The notes below the pieces were generated by a model, which made no database searches, had not been told where the DNA came from, and was given only the letters and a program-made list of their open reading frames with translations. A DNA stretch of 64,000 nucleotides, taken from positions 1 to 64,000 of the forward strand of contig DAIMZF010000004.1 in assembly GCA_036734085.1 (NCBI GenBank), in the 5' to 3' direction. Each line of letters opens with the position of its first letter. The first letter of the stretch is position 1. The DNA comes from J038 sp036734085. Its GTDB lineage: Bacteria; Chloroflexota; Anaerolineae; Aggregatilineales; Phototrophicaceae. Positions 44,090 to 52,116 of the stretch are shown here, piece after piece. The translations under genes were made by a program, and so were the position numbers.

Positions 44090-44186
44090 TGGACAATCCC
44101 TTGATAGCCACTTCACTCAATGAGGATAATTGATTGGTTGGTTAATTGGGTTGATCGTGTAGGTTACAGCCAACGCCTAAGACTAT

Positions 44187-44221
44187 ACAGCACTTCATTT
44201 ACTAAAATGATATGGTGCTGT
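44187..44221. other. Imperfect hairpin between pgmB and the permease genes
   Basis: ACAGCAC and GTGCTGT pair, with a second pairing of CATTT/AAATG inside and an asymmetric bulge. It lies just downstream of the phosphoglucomutase stop on the minus strand, before a CAACC-rich leader. It could reduce read-through into the transporter genes. No T tract is present. Confidence 0.4.
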
Positions 44222-44231
44222 TAAGGGTTGG

Positions 44232-44912
44232 TTAAATTAATGGGTCGGGTTGAAGTCGCGTCAGATGCTCTAAGCTGAGGTAGGTTAAATCCGGCACGGT
44301 AAGGTGCGCGTTATGGTTGCCCTGCCCCACCCCGACGGCGACTGTCCAGAACCCGGCGGAATTCGCGGTGGCGATGCTTTCCACCGAATCTTCTAAAATC
44401 ACAGTATGGGCCACCCGTGCTTGCAGGTATCCCGCCACCCACAGGAAGACATCCGGCGCGGGCTTGGGGTTCGCTACACATTCCGGGCTACTGATGACAT
44501 CAAAATAAGGGTGTAAATCCAGCTTTTGCAGGACGCTATGCGCGTTACGGCTGGCGGAAGCAACCGCCAGCTTTAGCCCAGCAGACCGCGCGGATTCAAT
44601 CAAGTCCAGCACACCGGGCAGGCGGTCATCGGGCGTCATGCCTTCCAGCAAGGCCATATAATAGCGTTGTTTGCGTTGCAGGTAGTCTTGCCGTTGGGCG
44701 GGGGTGATAGGCAATCCGTTGAGGAATCGCTCCAGGCTTTCCATGCGGTTCACACCGCGCAGGCGTTCGTTATCCACCCGGCTGAAAGGGATGTTTTCTT
44801 CGTCTGCCAGTTGTTGCCAGCTTTGATAGTGGTATTCCGCAGAGGTCGCGGTAATCACACCATCCAGGTCAAAGATGAGTGCATCGAGCGGGATTAGTGG
44901 CGTGCGTACCAT
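44232..44912 (-). CDS. pgmB: Beta-phosphoglucomutase (HAD family)
   Basis: A 226-residue HAD hydrolase. It converts beta-glucose 1-phosphate, the product of maltose- or kojibiose-type phosphorylases, into glucose 6-phosphate. FDLDGVI holds nucleophile Asp15 and acid/base Asp17. The cap carries the family signature NERLRGVNRMESLERFL. ASASRNA is motif II, and KPAPDVFL plus ILEDSVESI hold the motif III Lys and motif IV acidic pair. These fit beta-phosphoglucomutase better than a general phosphatase. The start overlaps the upstream STAS-like gene by 19 bases, and the sugar permease genes follow after 142 bases. No sugar phosphorylase gene is in the window, so the source of its substrate is open. 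Confidence 0.88.
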   Translation of the reverse strand: MVRTPLIPLDALIFDLDGVITATSAEYHYQSWQQLADEENIPFSRVDNERLRGVNRMESLERFLNGLPITPAQRQDYLQRKQRYYMALLEGMTPDDRLPGVLDLIESARSAGLKLAVASASRNAHSVLQKLDLHPYFDVISSPECVANPKPAPDVFLWVAGYLQARVAHTVILEDSVESIATANSAGFWTVAVGVGQGNHNAHLTVPDLTYLSLEHLTRLQPDPLI

Positions 44913-45325
44913 GATTGAATGTAGCTGGTTGCTTCTTCCATAGAATAGACAATGTGGCGTCTGCTGGCATCGGGCGTAATCAGCATGGTGATTTTCGCCA
45001 TTTGCTCCTGGTAGTAATTGGTCACGACAAGCGCAATGGGATATTTTTGGTTATCCAGGTGTTCTTGCAGTTGCAGGGTTTGCTCCGCAGAGGTGAATAA
45101 GTTCTCGCGTTTGAAGCGAACAACCTTGCGTAAGTCGAAGATCATGCCGCGCACGGGGCGCACGCCGATGACTTCGCGCATCTGGTCTACCCATTCGTTC
45201 AGGTTGCCGGATGCAGAAGCATCTAACACACCGTAATAGGTGACAAACAACAGGTTGCGTTCAATGTCAAAATAAGCCGAGATGTTCTTGTTATCAAGTA
45301 CAGGTATCGTTGCGGACATTTTCAA
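44894..45325 (-). CDS. STAS/SpoIIAA-like protein
   Basis: A 143-residue soluble protein of the SpoIIAA-like/STAS type. ISAYFDIERNLLFVTYYGVLDA is a strand pair followed by a helix (LNEWVDQMREVI). RGMIFDLRKV is the central strand, IALVVTNYYQEQMAK comes next, and the last helix is EEATSYIQSWYARH. Its plan matches the protein at 27240-27692. Such small domains often regulate partner proteins or bind lipids or nucleotides. Its end overlaps pgmB by 19 bases, so the two are translationally linked, which suggests a regulatory link with sugar metabolism; this is inference. It is the first gene of the pgmB and sugar importer group. Confidence 0.7.
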   Translation of the reverse strand: MKMSATIPVLDNKNISAYFDIERNLLFVTYYGVLDASASGNLNEWVDQMREVIGVRPVRGMIFDLRKVVRFKRENLFTSAEQTLQLQEHLDNQKYPIALVVTNYYQEQMAKITMLITPDASRRHIVYSMEEATSYIQSWYARH

Positions 45326-45429
45326 ACCTTAAGCAAACATAACTATCGTTAAGTTTAAGCGCATATGACCAAACATGCAAGTAATGATTAGCGATTAAGC
45401 CCGTGCCCACTCATCCCCCCTGACACACG

Positions 45430-45921
45430 CTACCAGCCCCAGGTGCCCGCCCCGCCCTTAAACGGCCCCACAACATCGGAGGTAATCCACCCACCGTAGA
45501 AGTCGCCCGCCTGCGCTTGCACCTGCTCCCCCGCCACGATGCAAGTATCCATCTTGCCTGCATAAAAGCTGAGGTAGCCCGTGATGGGCTTAAAGGCGTC
45601 GGTGGGGGTGGCATAACTCCATGCGGCGTTTTCAACGGATTTTTCGCCGACGGTGATTGTCCAATAGGCGGCTGTGCCTTTGTATTCGCACATCGTCCGG
45701 TGGCGGGTAGCGGCGAAGTACTGCATTTGAATATCCGCCTGCGGGATGTAATATGCGGGCGGATGGCTGGTTTCCAGCACGCGGTAAGCGTTGACGCTAT
45801 CGACAATCTTTACATCATTGAAGATAACCTCAATGCGCTTTTCGGTTTTTTCCAGCTTGGGCGGGCGCGGGTAGTCCCACACGGATTCCTGGCCGGGTTG
45901 CGGCGGGATGCGCTGAATCAT
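45430..45921 (-). CDS. DUF427 domain protein
   Basis: A 163-residue cytoplasmic protein of the DUF427 family, whose function is unknown. ESVWDYPRPPKLE is the typical N-terminal motif, followed by VKIVDSVNAYRVLETSHPPAYYIPQAD, EYKGTAAYWTI and AAWSYATPTDAF, then the C-terminal FYAGKMDTCIV. The start at 45921 follows GGAGTGA and fits the family beginning; a six-residue longer form is possible. The last 25 residues (GDFYGGWITSDVVGPFKG) are the extended tail seen in a subgroup. It is a single gene about 100 bases upstream of the STAS-like gene on the same strand, and divergent from the phosphatase gene. Confidence 0.88.
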   Translation of the reverse strand: MIQRIPPQPGQESVWDYPRPPKLEKTEKRIEVIFNDVKIVDSVNAYRVLETSHPPAYYIPQADIQMQYFAATRHRTMCEYKGTAAYWTITVGEKSVENAAWSYATPTDAFKPITGYLSFYAGKMDTCIVAGEQVQAQAGDFYGGWITSDVVGPFKGGAGTWGW

Positions 45922-46091
45922 GTTTATCACTCCATACAATCCGTAATTAACAACCAGAGGTTATGCTTTTATGCATCTTCCAGCATCTACCTTAGCCTTG
46001 CCTGAACAAACCATAACCGATAGCGAATAGCTGATAGGCCGTAGCTATGATAAAATGCGCTTGTTTTTGACCATGTAACCAAAGTTAACCG

Positions 46092-46682
46092 ATGAAAAAC
46101 CCGATTAGCTTCATCCCAAAGGCTTATAACATCCTGTCGCGCCGCATCCGCCATCAAGGGCTGAGGATTACGCTTATCTGGGCTTATGGGCGCGGTTTAT
46201 CCAAGCTGACGGGCGTACCAACCTTGCAACACAGCCGCGTCACGCCGCAGTTGTATGTCGGCCCGCAGTACAACGCACGCGGCAAAGCACATCTACAGGC
46301 ACATGGCCTGACGCACGGCGTTAACCTGCGGCTGGAATTCGACGATGCCGCGCACGACCTCGCCCTGCCCCATTATTGCTACTTGCCGACTATAGACGAT
46401 GACGCCCCCTCATTGGAGCATCTGCGGGAAGGCATGGCATTTATACGGCAGGCCATCGCGGAGGGCGGACGGGTATACATTCACTGTGCGGGGGGCGTAG
46501 GCCGTGCGCCGACGTTGGCCGCCGCCTACCTGATGAGTACCGGCCTATCGTTGGAAGAAAGCCTGACGGCCATTCGTAAAGTGCGTCCCTTCATCTATAT
46601 AATGCCCGCGCAGATGGCGCAACTCCACACACTAGAGGCGGAATTATTAAACGAGGTGCCGGATAATGCGTCGGTTGTTTAA
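46092..46682 (+). CDS. Dual-specificity protein phosphatase
   Basis: A 196-residue Cys-based phosphatase of the DSP group. The signature HCAGGVGRAP contains nucleophile Cys132 and Arg138; an acidic stretch in PTIDDDAPS (Asp102-104) supplies the likely general acid. The start of the catalytic domain is VTPQLYVGPQYNARG. The first 45 residues are basic and contain a weak hydrophobic helix, possibly membrane-associated. It would dephosphorylate Ser/Thr/Tyr in proteins, or phospholipid-type substrates. It is the first of five plus-strand genes with tight spacing and overlaps the sulfotransferase gene by 17 bases. With two Ser/Thr kinases in the window, a counter-acting role is plausible but unproven. 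Confidence 0.9.
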   Translation: MKNPISFIPKAYNILSRRIRHQGLRITLIWAYGRGLSKLTGVPTLQHSRVTPQLYVGPQYNARGKAHLQAHGLTHGVNLRLEFDDAAHDLALPHYCYLPTIDDDAPSLEHLREGMAFIRQAIAEGGRVYIHCAGGVGRAPTLAAAYLMSTGLSLEESLTAIRKVRPFIYIMPAQMAQLHTLEAELLNEVPDNASVV

Positions 46683-47277
46683 GCCCATAGCGCACAGCCT
46701 TAAACGCAACGGTCACGCATCCGCGCCGGTGGTGGTGGTATCTGGCTTGCCGCGCAGTGGAACGTCGCTGATGATGCAGATGCTCCAGGCAGGCGGCGTG
46801 CCCCTGCTGGTGGATGGCAAGCGGCTGGCGGACGAGAACAACCCCAAAGGCTATTACGAGTACGAACCCGTCAAGCGCATGGCGCAGGCGGGCGCAGGTT
46901 GGATGGGGCAAGCGGCGGGCAAAGCGGTTAAAATTGTGTCGCCGTTGTTGTTGTATCTGCCGCCGGATTATACCTACCGCGTGATTTTTATGGTGCGCCC
47001 ATTAGCGGAGGTCATCGCGTCGCAAGCGCGGATGATGGCTCCGGCGGTGCTTGACCACGCCAAAGCAGAGTCGGAATATGCGGCACATTTGGATAAAATC
47101 CGGGCATGGCTGGCGACACAGGCAAACATCCACACGCTGGAAGTCGCGCATCACGACGCGATACTATGCCCACAAAAGGCCGCCGGGTGTGTGGCGGATT
47201 TTCTGCCCGATTGGAGGCTGGACACGGACGCGATGCGCCGTGTTATCGAACCGAACCTATACCGCAACAGAGGATAA
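46666..47277 (+). CDS. Sulfotransferase-family protein
   Basis: A 203-residue protein with the 5'-phosphosulfate-binding loop VSGLPRSGTSLMMQML (residues 25-40) and a candidate 3'-phosphate-binding segment IFMVRPLAEVIASQARMM. These identify the PAPS-dependent sulfotransferase fold, though it is shorter than usual (about 250-300), with the C-terminal part reduced. Target unknown; in this cluster a sugar or lipid is likely. The start overlaps the phosphatase gene by 17 bases, and the FkbM methyltransferase starts nine bases after its stop, so it is the centre of an operon. It might have lost activity, because the C-terminal substrate cap is short. Confidence 0.82.
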   Translation: MRRLFKPIAHSLKRNGHASAPVVVVSGLPRSGTSLMMQMLQAGGVPLLVDGKRLADENNPKGYYEYEPVKRMAQAGAGWMGQAAGKAVKIVSPLLLYLPPDYTYRVIFMVRPLAEVIASQARMMAPAVLDHAKAESEYAAHLDKIRAWLATQANIHTLEVAHHDAILCPQKAAGCVADFLPDWRLDTDAMRRVIEPNLYRNRG

Positions 47278-47285
47278 AAACCCGC

Positions 47286-48206
47286 ATGAGCCTAGTCTTT
47301 GATTCCGGCCTGAGCATCTACCGCAAGACCCTAAAGCGCATCCGCCCTATACACGCCGGGCTACATTGGGCGATTACCCGCGCCATCCTCCCTGTGATGC
47401 AACGGGCGCAGAACTTCCACACCATGCCGGATGACCCACTGTGGTTTCGGCTGGAACTGTTGACAGGCCGCCACGAGCAGGAAACCGTGCAACAGGTGGC
47501 AGGGTTGGTCAAGCCGGGCATGGTGGTGTTGGATGTGGGGGCGCATGTGGGGTATTATGCGCGGCGTTTTGCGCGTTTGGTGGGGGAAGGCGGGCGCGTC
47601 GTCTCCTTCGAGCCACATCCGCACACCGTCCAAACGCTGACGCGCAACGTCAGCGCATGGCAAAATGTCACCGTCGCACAAGTCGCGGTGGCCGACCGTG
47701 AAGGCACGGCGGAGTTATACGATTATTTGATGATGTCCGCTAGTGGGTCGCTGCACTATGATGAAAGCCTGCGCGATTTGCAGAAGTCACAGGCGGGCAA
47801 AGACGACATCGCGCCCCGTCTGGCGGCGGATATGCCCGTAGAGAAGTTCACCGTCCGCACGACAACCATTGACCAATATCTGCAAGAACTGGGTATCGGG
47901 CGGGTGGATGTGGTGAAGATGGATATTGAAGGCGCGGAGATGGCCGCCCTGCGCGGGATGGCTGGCATCATGGCCGCGTCGCCGGGGTTAGCCCTCATCA
48001 TGGAATACAACCCGCAGGCGCTCAGTGCGTCCGGCATTGATCCGGTGCAGGCCATCGCAGATGTGCTGGCGATGGGCTTTAGCCGGGTGTGCATCATCGA
48101 GAAGAACGGGAGCCTGACCGACTTAACCGGGCAGACGCCGCTCATCCAGGCGCGTGCGGAGGCACTGATGGCACACATGGACGTGGTTAATCTGCTGTTT
48201 CAGTAA
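47286..48206 (+). CDS. FkbM-family SAM-dependent methyltransferase
   Basis: The product has 306 residues; the longer open frame to 47106 runs through the sulfotransferase gene, and GAGGA ten bases before ATG 47286 decides the start. Motif I is VVLDVGAHVGYYARRF, motif II VVSFEPHPHT, and DVVKMDIEGAEMAALRG is the signature of FkbM enzymes, which methylate hydroxyl groups of sugars or macrolides. The first 70 residues are basic with a possible surface helix, similar to the phosphatase N-terminus. Its place between sulfotransferase and rmlC suggests modification of a surface glycan. Acceptor unknown. Confidence 0.9.
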   Translation: MSLVFDSGLSIYRKTLKRIRPIHAGLHWAITRAILPVMQRAQNFHTMPDDPLWFRLELLTGRHEQETVQQVAGLVKPGMVVLDVGAHVGYYARRFARLVGEGGRVVSFEPHPHTVQTLTRNVSAWQNVTVAQVAVADREGTAELYDYLMMSASGSLHYDESLRDLQKSQAGKDDIAPRLAADMPVEKFTVRTTTIDQYLQELGIGRVDVVKMDIEGAEMAALRGMAGIMAASPGLALIMEYNPQALSASGIDPVQAIADVLAMGFSRVCIIEKNGSLTDLTGQTPLIQARAEALMAHMDVVNLLFQ

Positions 48207-48240
48207 ACAATCAACAATATCACGGGATAAGGATACTTAA

Positions 48241-48984
48241 ATGACCGTTGAAAATGATCGTGATTTAATCGGCTTGATGACCATTGGCAAAATTTGTGCG
48301 GAAACCATGTACCTCATGGCCGAACACCTCAAGCCCGGAATCACTACCAAAGAACTGGACGAAATCGGCGCGGCCTACCTGAAGAAGAAGGGCGCAAATT
48401 CCGCGCCGATTTTAGCCTACAACTTTCCCGGCCACACCTGCATCAGCATCAACGATGAAGCCGCGCATGGTATTCCCGGTGAGCGCGTGGTACAGCCCGG
48501 CGACGTGGTAAACATTGATGTTTCCGCAGAGAAAGATGGCTATTGGGGCGACACCGGGCGGAGCTTCCCCGTGCCACCCGTCGCGCCGAAGATACAGGCG
48601 CTTGTGGACGCCACCCAGCAAGCACTGGAAATTGCCATTGAGACAGCGCGGGCAGGCGTACAAATTTCCGAGATTGGGCGGCTGGTAGAAGGCTTCGCGC
48701 ATAAAAACGGCTACGAAGTGATTGAGGAACTCGGCGGGCATGGCGTCGGGCGTGGCATCCACGAGCGCCCCTCTGTGCCGTTTCATCATAACCGACGTGC
48801 GCGGCAACGCCTGACGGAAGGCATGGTGATTACGCTGGAACCCTTCTTGACTTACGGCGAGCGCCACATCAAGACAATGGCGGATGGCTGGACGTTGAAG
48901 ACCAAAGGCGGCGGGTTGGCCGCGCAATTTGAGCATACGGTCGTCATCACCAAGCAACGCCCGCTTTTAATGACCGCCCTTTAG
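48241..48984 (+). CDS. map: Methionine aminopeptidase type I
   Basis: A 247-residue enzyme that removes the first Met from new proteins. All five metal ligands are visible: Asp93 (NIDVS), Asp104 (WGDTGRSF), His167 (GGHGVGRGIHE), Glu200 (TLEPF) and Glu231 (AQFEHT). His76 in EAAHGIP is the conserved substrate-contact residue. It is a compact type Ia form without an N-terminal zinc finger. The start follows AAGGAT. It is the fourth gene of the phosphatase to rmlC set, 34 bases after the methyltransferase. Its position away from ribosomal genes suggests it may be an additional copy; that needs the whole genome. Confidence 0.96.
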   Translation: MTVENDRDLIGLMTIGKICAETMYLMAEHLKPGITTKELDEIGAAYLKKKGANSAPILAYNFPGHTCISINDEAAHGIPGERVVQPGDVVNIDVSAEKDGYWGDTGRSFPVPPVAPKIQALVDATQQALEIAIETARAGVQISEIGRLVEGFAHKNGYEVIEELGGHGVGRGIHERPSVPFHHNRRARQRLTEGMVITLEPFLTYGERHIKTMADGWTLKTKGGGLAAQFEHTVVITKQRPLLMTAL

Positions 48985-49031
48985 CCTACCCAGAGACTCG
49001 TTGAAGCAACGACACAACAAAAGGACATTCT

Positions 49032-49574
49032 ATGCAGTTTGAAGCCCTGGACTTTGACGGCGTATATTGCATCACGCCGCCCGTGTTCCACGACGAACGC
49101 GGCGCGTTTACCGTGCCTTACCAAAAGCAAGCCTTCGCCCAACACGGCCTTGTCACGGATTGGGTGCAGGATAATCAATCGTATTCCGTGCAGGGGGTGT
49201 TGCGCGGGTTTCACTTCCAGCTACCGCCCTATACAGAGACCAAGCTCGTGCGCGTGTTGCACGGCGCAATCCTGGATGTCATCGTGGATTTACGCCGCGC
49301 TTCCGCCACTTACGGCCAACACCTTGCGCTGGAGATGAGCGCGGAAAACAGCAAGATGCTGTACATCCCGCGTGGCTTCGCGCACGCCTTCTGTGTATTA
49401 AGCGCCGGCGCCAGCGTGCAGTACAAGGTGGATAACGACTACACGCCCCACGCCGCCGCCGGTCTCATCTGGGATGACCCGACCATAGGCTTTGACTGGC
49501 CGATTAGCACGCCGATTTTGTCCGAAAAAGACCAGCAATTACCGCGCTTCGCGCAGTTCGACTCGCCCTTTTAG
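49032..49574 (+). CDS. rmlC: dTDP-4-dehydrorhamnose 3,5-epimerase
   Basis: A 180-residue cupin epimerase acting third in dTDP-L-rhamnose synthesis. VLRGFHFQLPP holds catalytic His61, with Lys71 in ETKLVRVLHG and the DVIVDLRRASATYG segment; the YIPRGFAHAFCVLS box and VQYKVDNDYTP follow. The changes GLHYQ to GFHFQ are conservative. Length matches the family. The other rml genes are absent here, so the substrate comes from enzymes encoded elsewhere. It ends the plus-strand cluster with phosphatase, sulfotransferase, methyltransferase and map. Its last 36 bases overlap the convergent EamA gene. Confidence 0.94.
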   Translation: MQFEALDFDGVYCITPPVFHDERGAFTVPYQKQAFAQHGLVTDWVQDNQSYSVQGVLRGFHFQLPPYTETKLVRVLHGAILDVIVDLRRASATYGQHLALEMSAENSKMLYIPRGFAHAFCVLSAGASVQYKVDNDYTPHAAAGLIWDDPTIGFDWPISTPILSEKDQQLPRFAQFDSPF

Positions 49575-50465
49575 CGGTTTGCGATGCGGCATCACCTGCA
49601 CCATCAGGATGCCGCAAAACGCAATCAATAGCGCGATGATGGCCTGCAACGTCAGCGCCTCGCCCAGGAACAACCACGCCAGTACCGCGATATAAATAAT
49701 CATCATGTTATTGATGACGCTGGATTCAACGGCGGGCAAAGTCCGCAATGTGCTATTCCACACGGTGAAGGTAAAGGCGGTATGCACCACCGCCAGCCAC
49801 ACCACAATCAGCAGGCTTTGTCCATCCAGCGCCGGGAATGGCTCCGTCAGCAAGCCCGCCACCAGCAACAATGCAGAGCCGACGCCCATGCTTACCGTCG
49901 TAATCAGCATCGGGCTGATGTTGGCCGCCTGATTCACATCCCGCGCAAACACATTAGCTACCGCATTGGCAACCACGCATAACGCGCCAATCAACACGCC
50001 GATGATGGGCAAATCCACCCCTTCAAACGGCGCAAAGTAAAGCAGAACGCCCATCACAAAGATGCCAATGCCCACCAGTTGCATCATGCTGGGGCGTTCC
50101 TGTAGCCAGTAGAAGCCAATCACCACCACCACCAACGGGATAAAATTGAGGAATAAGCTGAGTGTAACCGCCGGAAGGTAGATGAGCGCGGCGAACTGTG
50201 CGCCCTGCGCCACCGCGTACAACACAATGCCCATCGCCGCCAGCCGCGCAAAGCCGCGCCGCCCCAATGCACGGAATTCCACGCGCACCGATGGCGATGA
50301 TGAACTTAACGCCAGCAAGCACAAAAACGCCAGAAAATAACGCAGGCCAGCAAAGGTTAGCGGCGGCATATCTTCCAGGCCGATTTTGATAAGCACCCAC
50401 GAGAATGACCATATCAACGTGACGAACGACGCCAATAGAATAGCAATAATGCGCGGAGAAAACAC
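49539..50465 (-). CDS. EamA/DMT-family transporter
   Basis: A 308-residue protein with ten membrane helices in two repeated EamA units of five, typical of the drug/metabolite transporter superfamily (for example amino-acid or nucleotide-sugar exporters). SFVTLIWSFSWVLIKIGL is the family opening and ANVFARDVNQAANISPM the start of the second half. The GTG at 50463-50465 follows AAAGG at seven bases, better than the longer ORF start at 50495. Substrate unknown. The 3' end runs 36 bases into rmlC on the opposite strand. The gene is divergent from the tyrosine phosphatase gene. Confidence 0.9.
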   Translation of the reverse strand: MFSPRIIAILLASFVTLIWSFSWVLIKIGLEDMPPLTFAGLRYFLAFLCLLALSSSSPSVRVEFRALGRRGFARLAAMGIVLYAVAQGAQFAALIYLPAVTLSLFLNFIPLVVVVIGFYWLQERPSMMQLVGIGIFVMGVLLYFAPFEGVDLPIIGVLIGALCVVANAVANVFARDVNQAANISPMLITTVSMGVGSALLLVAGLLTEPFPALDGQSLLIVVWLAVVHTAFTFTVWNSTLRTLPAVESSVINNMMIIYIAVLAWLFLGEALTLQAIIALLIAFCGILMVQVMPHRKPLKGRVELREAR

Positions 50466-50707
50466 AAGACAACCTTTCGGGATAACCGTAAGCAAGCGAT
50501 AGGCGTATAAAAGCCTACCTCAACCTACCCCCTCTGGTCTTTTATCCCTTTAGGTGGACATGTCTTTGCATGGCGTGGCGCTCGGTCGCAGACCTAACTG
50601 TATAGCGGAACCCTAGCCACCTGATTGAAGTATATTCTAATCTAGCAGAACGGTCATAAATGGGCAACAATCCAATAAAGACCACACATAACAGGAGGGC
50701 AAAATTT

Positions 50708-51613
50708 ATGCGCTGGATAATCGCTTTATTAGGCGGTGTGCTGGGGACGTGGTGGGTTCTACGCAAGACGCGCAATAAAGGGGAACAGGTGGTTTACCCA
50801 TCTGCGGATAGCCTCATCCAACCCCTTGCGGAAGACGCGCACGACGGCGGCGAACGCTTCATCCCGGTGGCGCATGTTGTGAACTTCCGTGAGGTGGGCG
50901 GCTACAAAACCGCAGACGGGCGCACGGTCAAGCGTGGGGTGCTGTATCGCAGTGGCGGGTTGGATAAGCTGACGCAAGCCGGGCTGGATAGCCTGCAAGC
51001 GCGGGGCATCCAGTGTGTGTTCGACTTCCGCAGTGTGGAAGAAAGCACGCCCGCGCCAGACATTCTGCCGCACGGAGTCACGTACTATCCCCTGCCACTT
51101 GCCACCGAAGACAAGGACAACCAACTGGAACGCCTGCGGGCGTTGTTGTTCAACAAGGCGGCCTTGCGCGATATGATGTTAAAGCTCTACCGCGATGTGG
51201 TCGTGGACAGAAACGCACAGGTCTTTGGCACGGTGATTAACCACATCGCACAAGCGGAAAACCGCCCGGCGTTAATCCATTGCACCGCCGGCAAAGACCG
51301 GACAGGCGTCGCCGTCGCGCTGATTCTGGCGTTACTGGGTGTACCGGACGAAACCATTATCGCGGATTACACCCTCAGCAACCATCATTACAACGATTAT
51401 TATGCTTATGCACAAAAAGCGATTGGCCGTTATTCTGTTTTGGGCATCCGCGCGGATGATTTATGGCCGGTACTGGTCAGCGAACCGCGCATTATGGCGG
51501 GCACGTTAGCCCACATCCGCGAGCGTTACGGCAGTATAGAGGCGTATTTGCAGGACGCGGCAGGCGTCACGGCGGAGGCAATCGAGCAATTGCGGGCGGA
51601 ACTGGTGGCATAG
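50708..51613 (+). CDS. Membrane-anchored protein tyrosine phosphatase
   Basis: The protein has 301 residues from ATG 50708, preceded by AGGAGG at nine bases. A short hydrophobic helix (about 3-18) anchors it. The catalytic domain resembles Y_phosphatase3 enzymes such as mycobacterial PtpB and Listeria LipA: NFREVGGYKTADGRTVKRGVLYRSGGL near the start, VFDFRSVEES in the middle, and the P-loop HCTAGKDRTG with Cys192 and Arg198; the Lys-Asp in the loop is typical of enzymes that also act on phosphoinositides. Orientation of the domain relative to the membrane is unclear. It is a single gene followed by convergent membrane-protein genes. Confidence 0.92.
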   Translation: MRWIIALLGGVLGTWWVLRKTRNKGEQVVYPSADSLIQPLAEDAHDGGERFIPVAHVVNFREVGGYKTADGRTVKRGVLYRSGGLDKLTQAGLDSLQARGIQCVFDFRSVEESTPAPDILPHGVTYYPLPLATEDKDNQLERLRALLFNKAALRDMMLKLYRDVVVDRNAQVFGTVINHIAQAENRPALIHCTAGKDRTGVAVALILALLGVPDETIIADYTLSNHHYNDYYAYAQKAIGRYSVLGIRADDLWPVLVSEPRIMAGTLAHIRERYGSIEAYLQDAAGVTAEAIEQLRAELVA

Positions 51614-51732
51614 CCCATGTTCAGTTCGCGTCAACTTGTGGATGAGCAGACGCAACGGCGCGGCGCAGGTGCGGCGCGGATGATTGCACCCCGAAACGCC
51701 GCCCATCCTGTAAAACAAAGTGGGTGGATGAC

Positions 51733-52089
51733 TTACCCCACCAGCACGAGAACATCCTGCACGATGAACGCGCCGATGATGGTCAGCGCCACACCTGCCA
51801 CCGGCAGATAGTGCCACTTGTACTTATAATCCACGCGCCAGAACGTGCGAACGCTGTACAAAATCGCGCCGATGGCGATAAAGTTAATCGCTAAATCCAC
51901 CATCGCGGAAAAATCCCCCGCCAGGCCGATAGCAGGTAACACGAACGGCAGAAAAGCGTACATCAACACACACCGAATCCCGGAGAACACCAGCGCAAAG
52001 CTAAACGCATTTTCCGCTTTGCGCGTGGTAGCATCAACGCTTGTCGGCGCTTGTGGGGTTAAATCTTGGGTGGAGATATTTTGTGCCAT
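51733..52089 (-). CDS. Small membrane protein with three helices
   Basis: A 118-residue protein of unknown family: a polar N-terminal tail of about 25 residues, then hydrophobic helices at about 28-55, 62-83 and 95-117, with the basic segment FWRVDYKYKWH between the last two. The gene lies 27 bases downstream of another small membrane protein gene on the same strand, so they probably form an operon. No catalytic residue or known motif is visible. Confidence 0.65.
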   Translation of the reverse strand: MAQNISTQDLTPQAPTSVDATTRKAENAFSFALVFSGIRCVLMYAFLPFVLPAIGLAGDFSAMVDLAINFIAIGAILYSVRTFWRVDYKYKWHYLPVAGVALTIIGAFIVQDVLVLVG

Positions 52090-52116
52090 ATTCCAGTAAG
52101 CCTCATCAGGTTTGGG

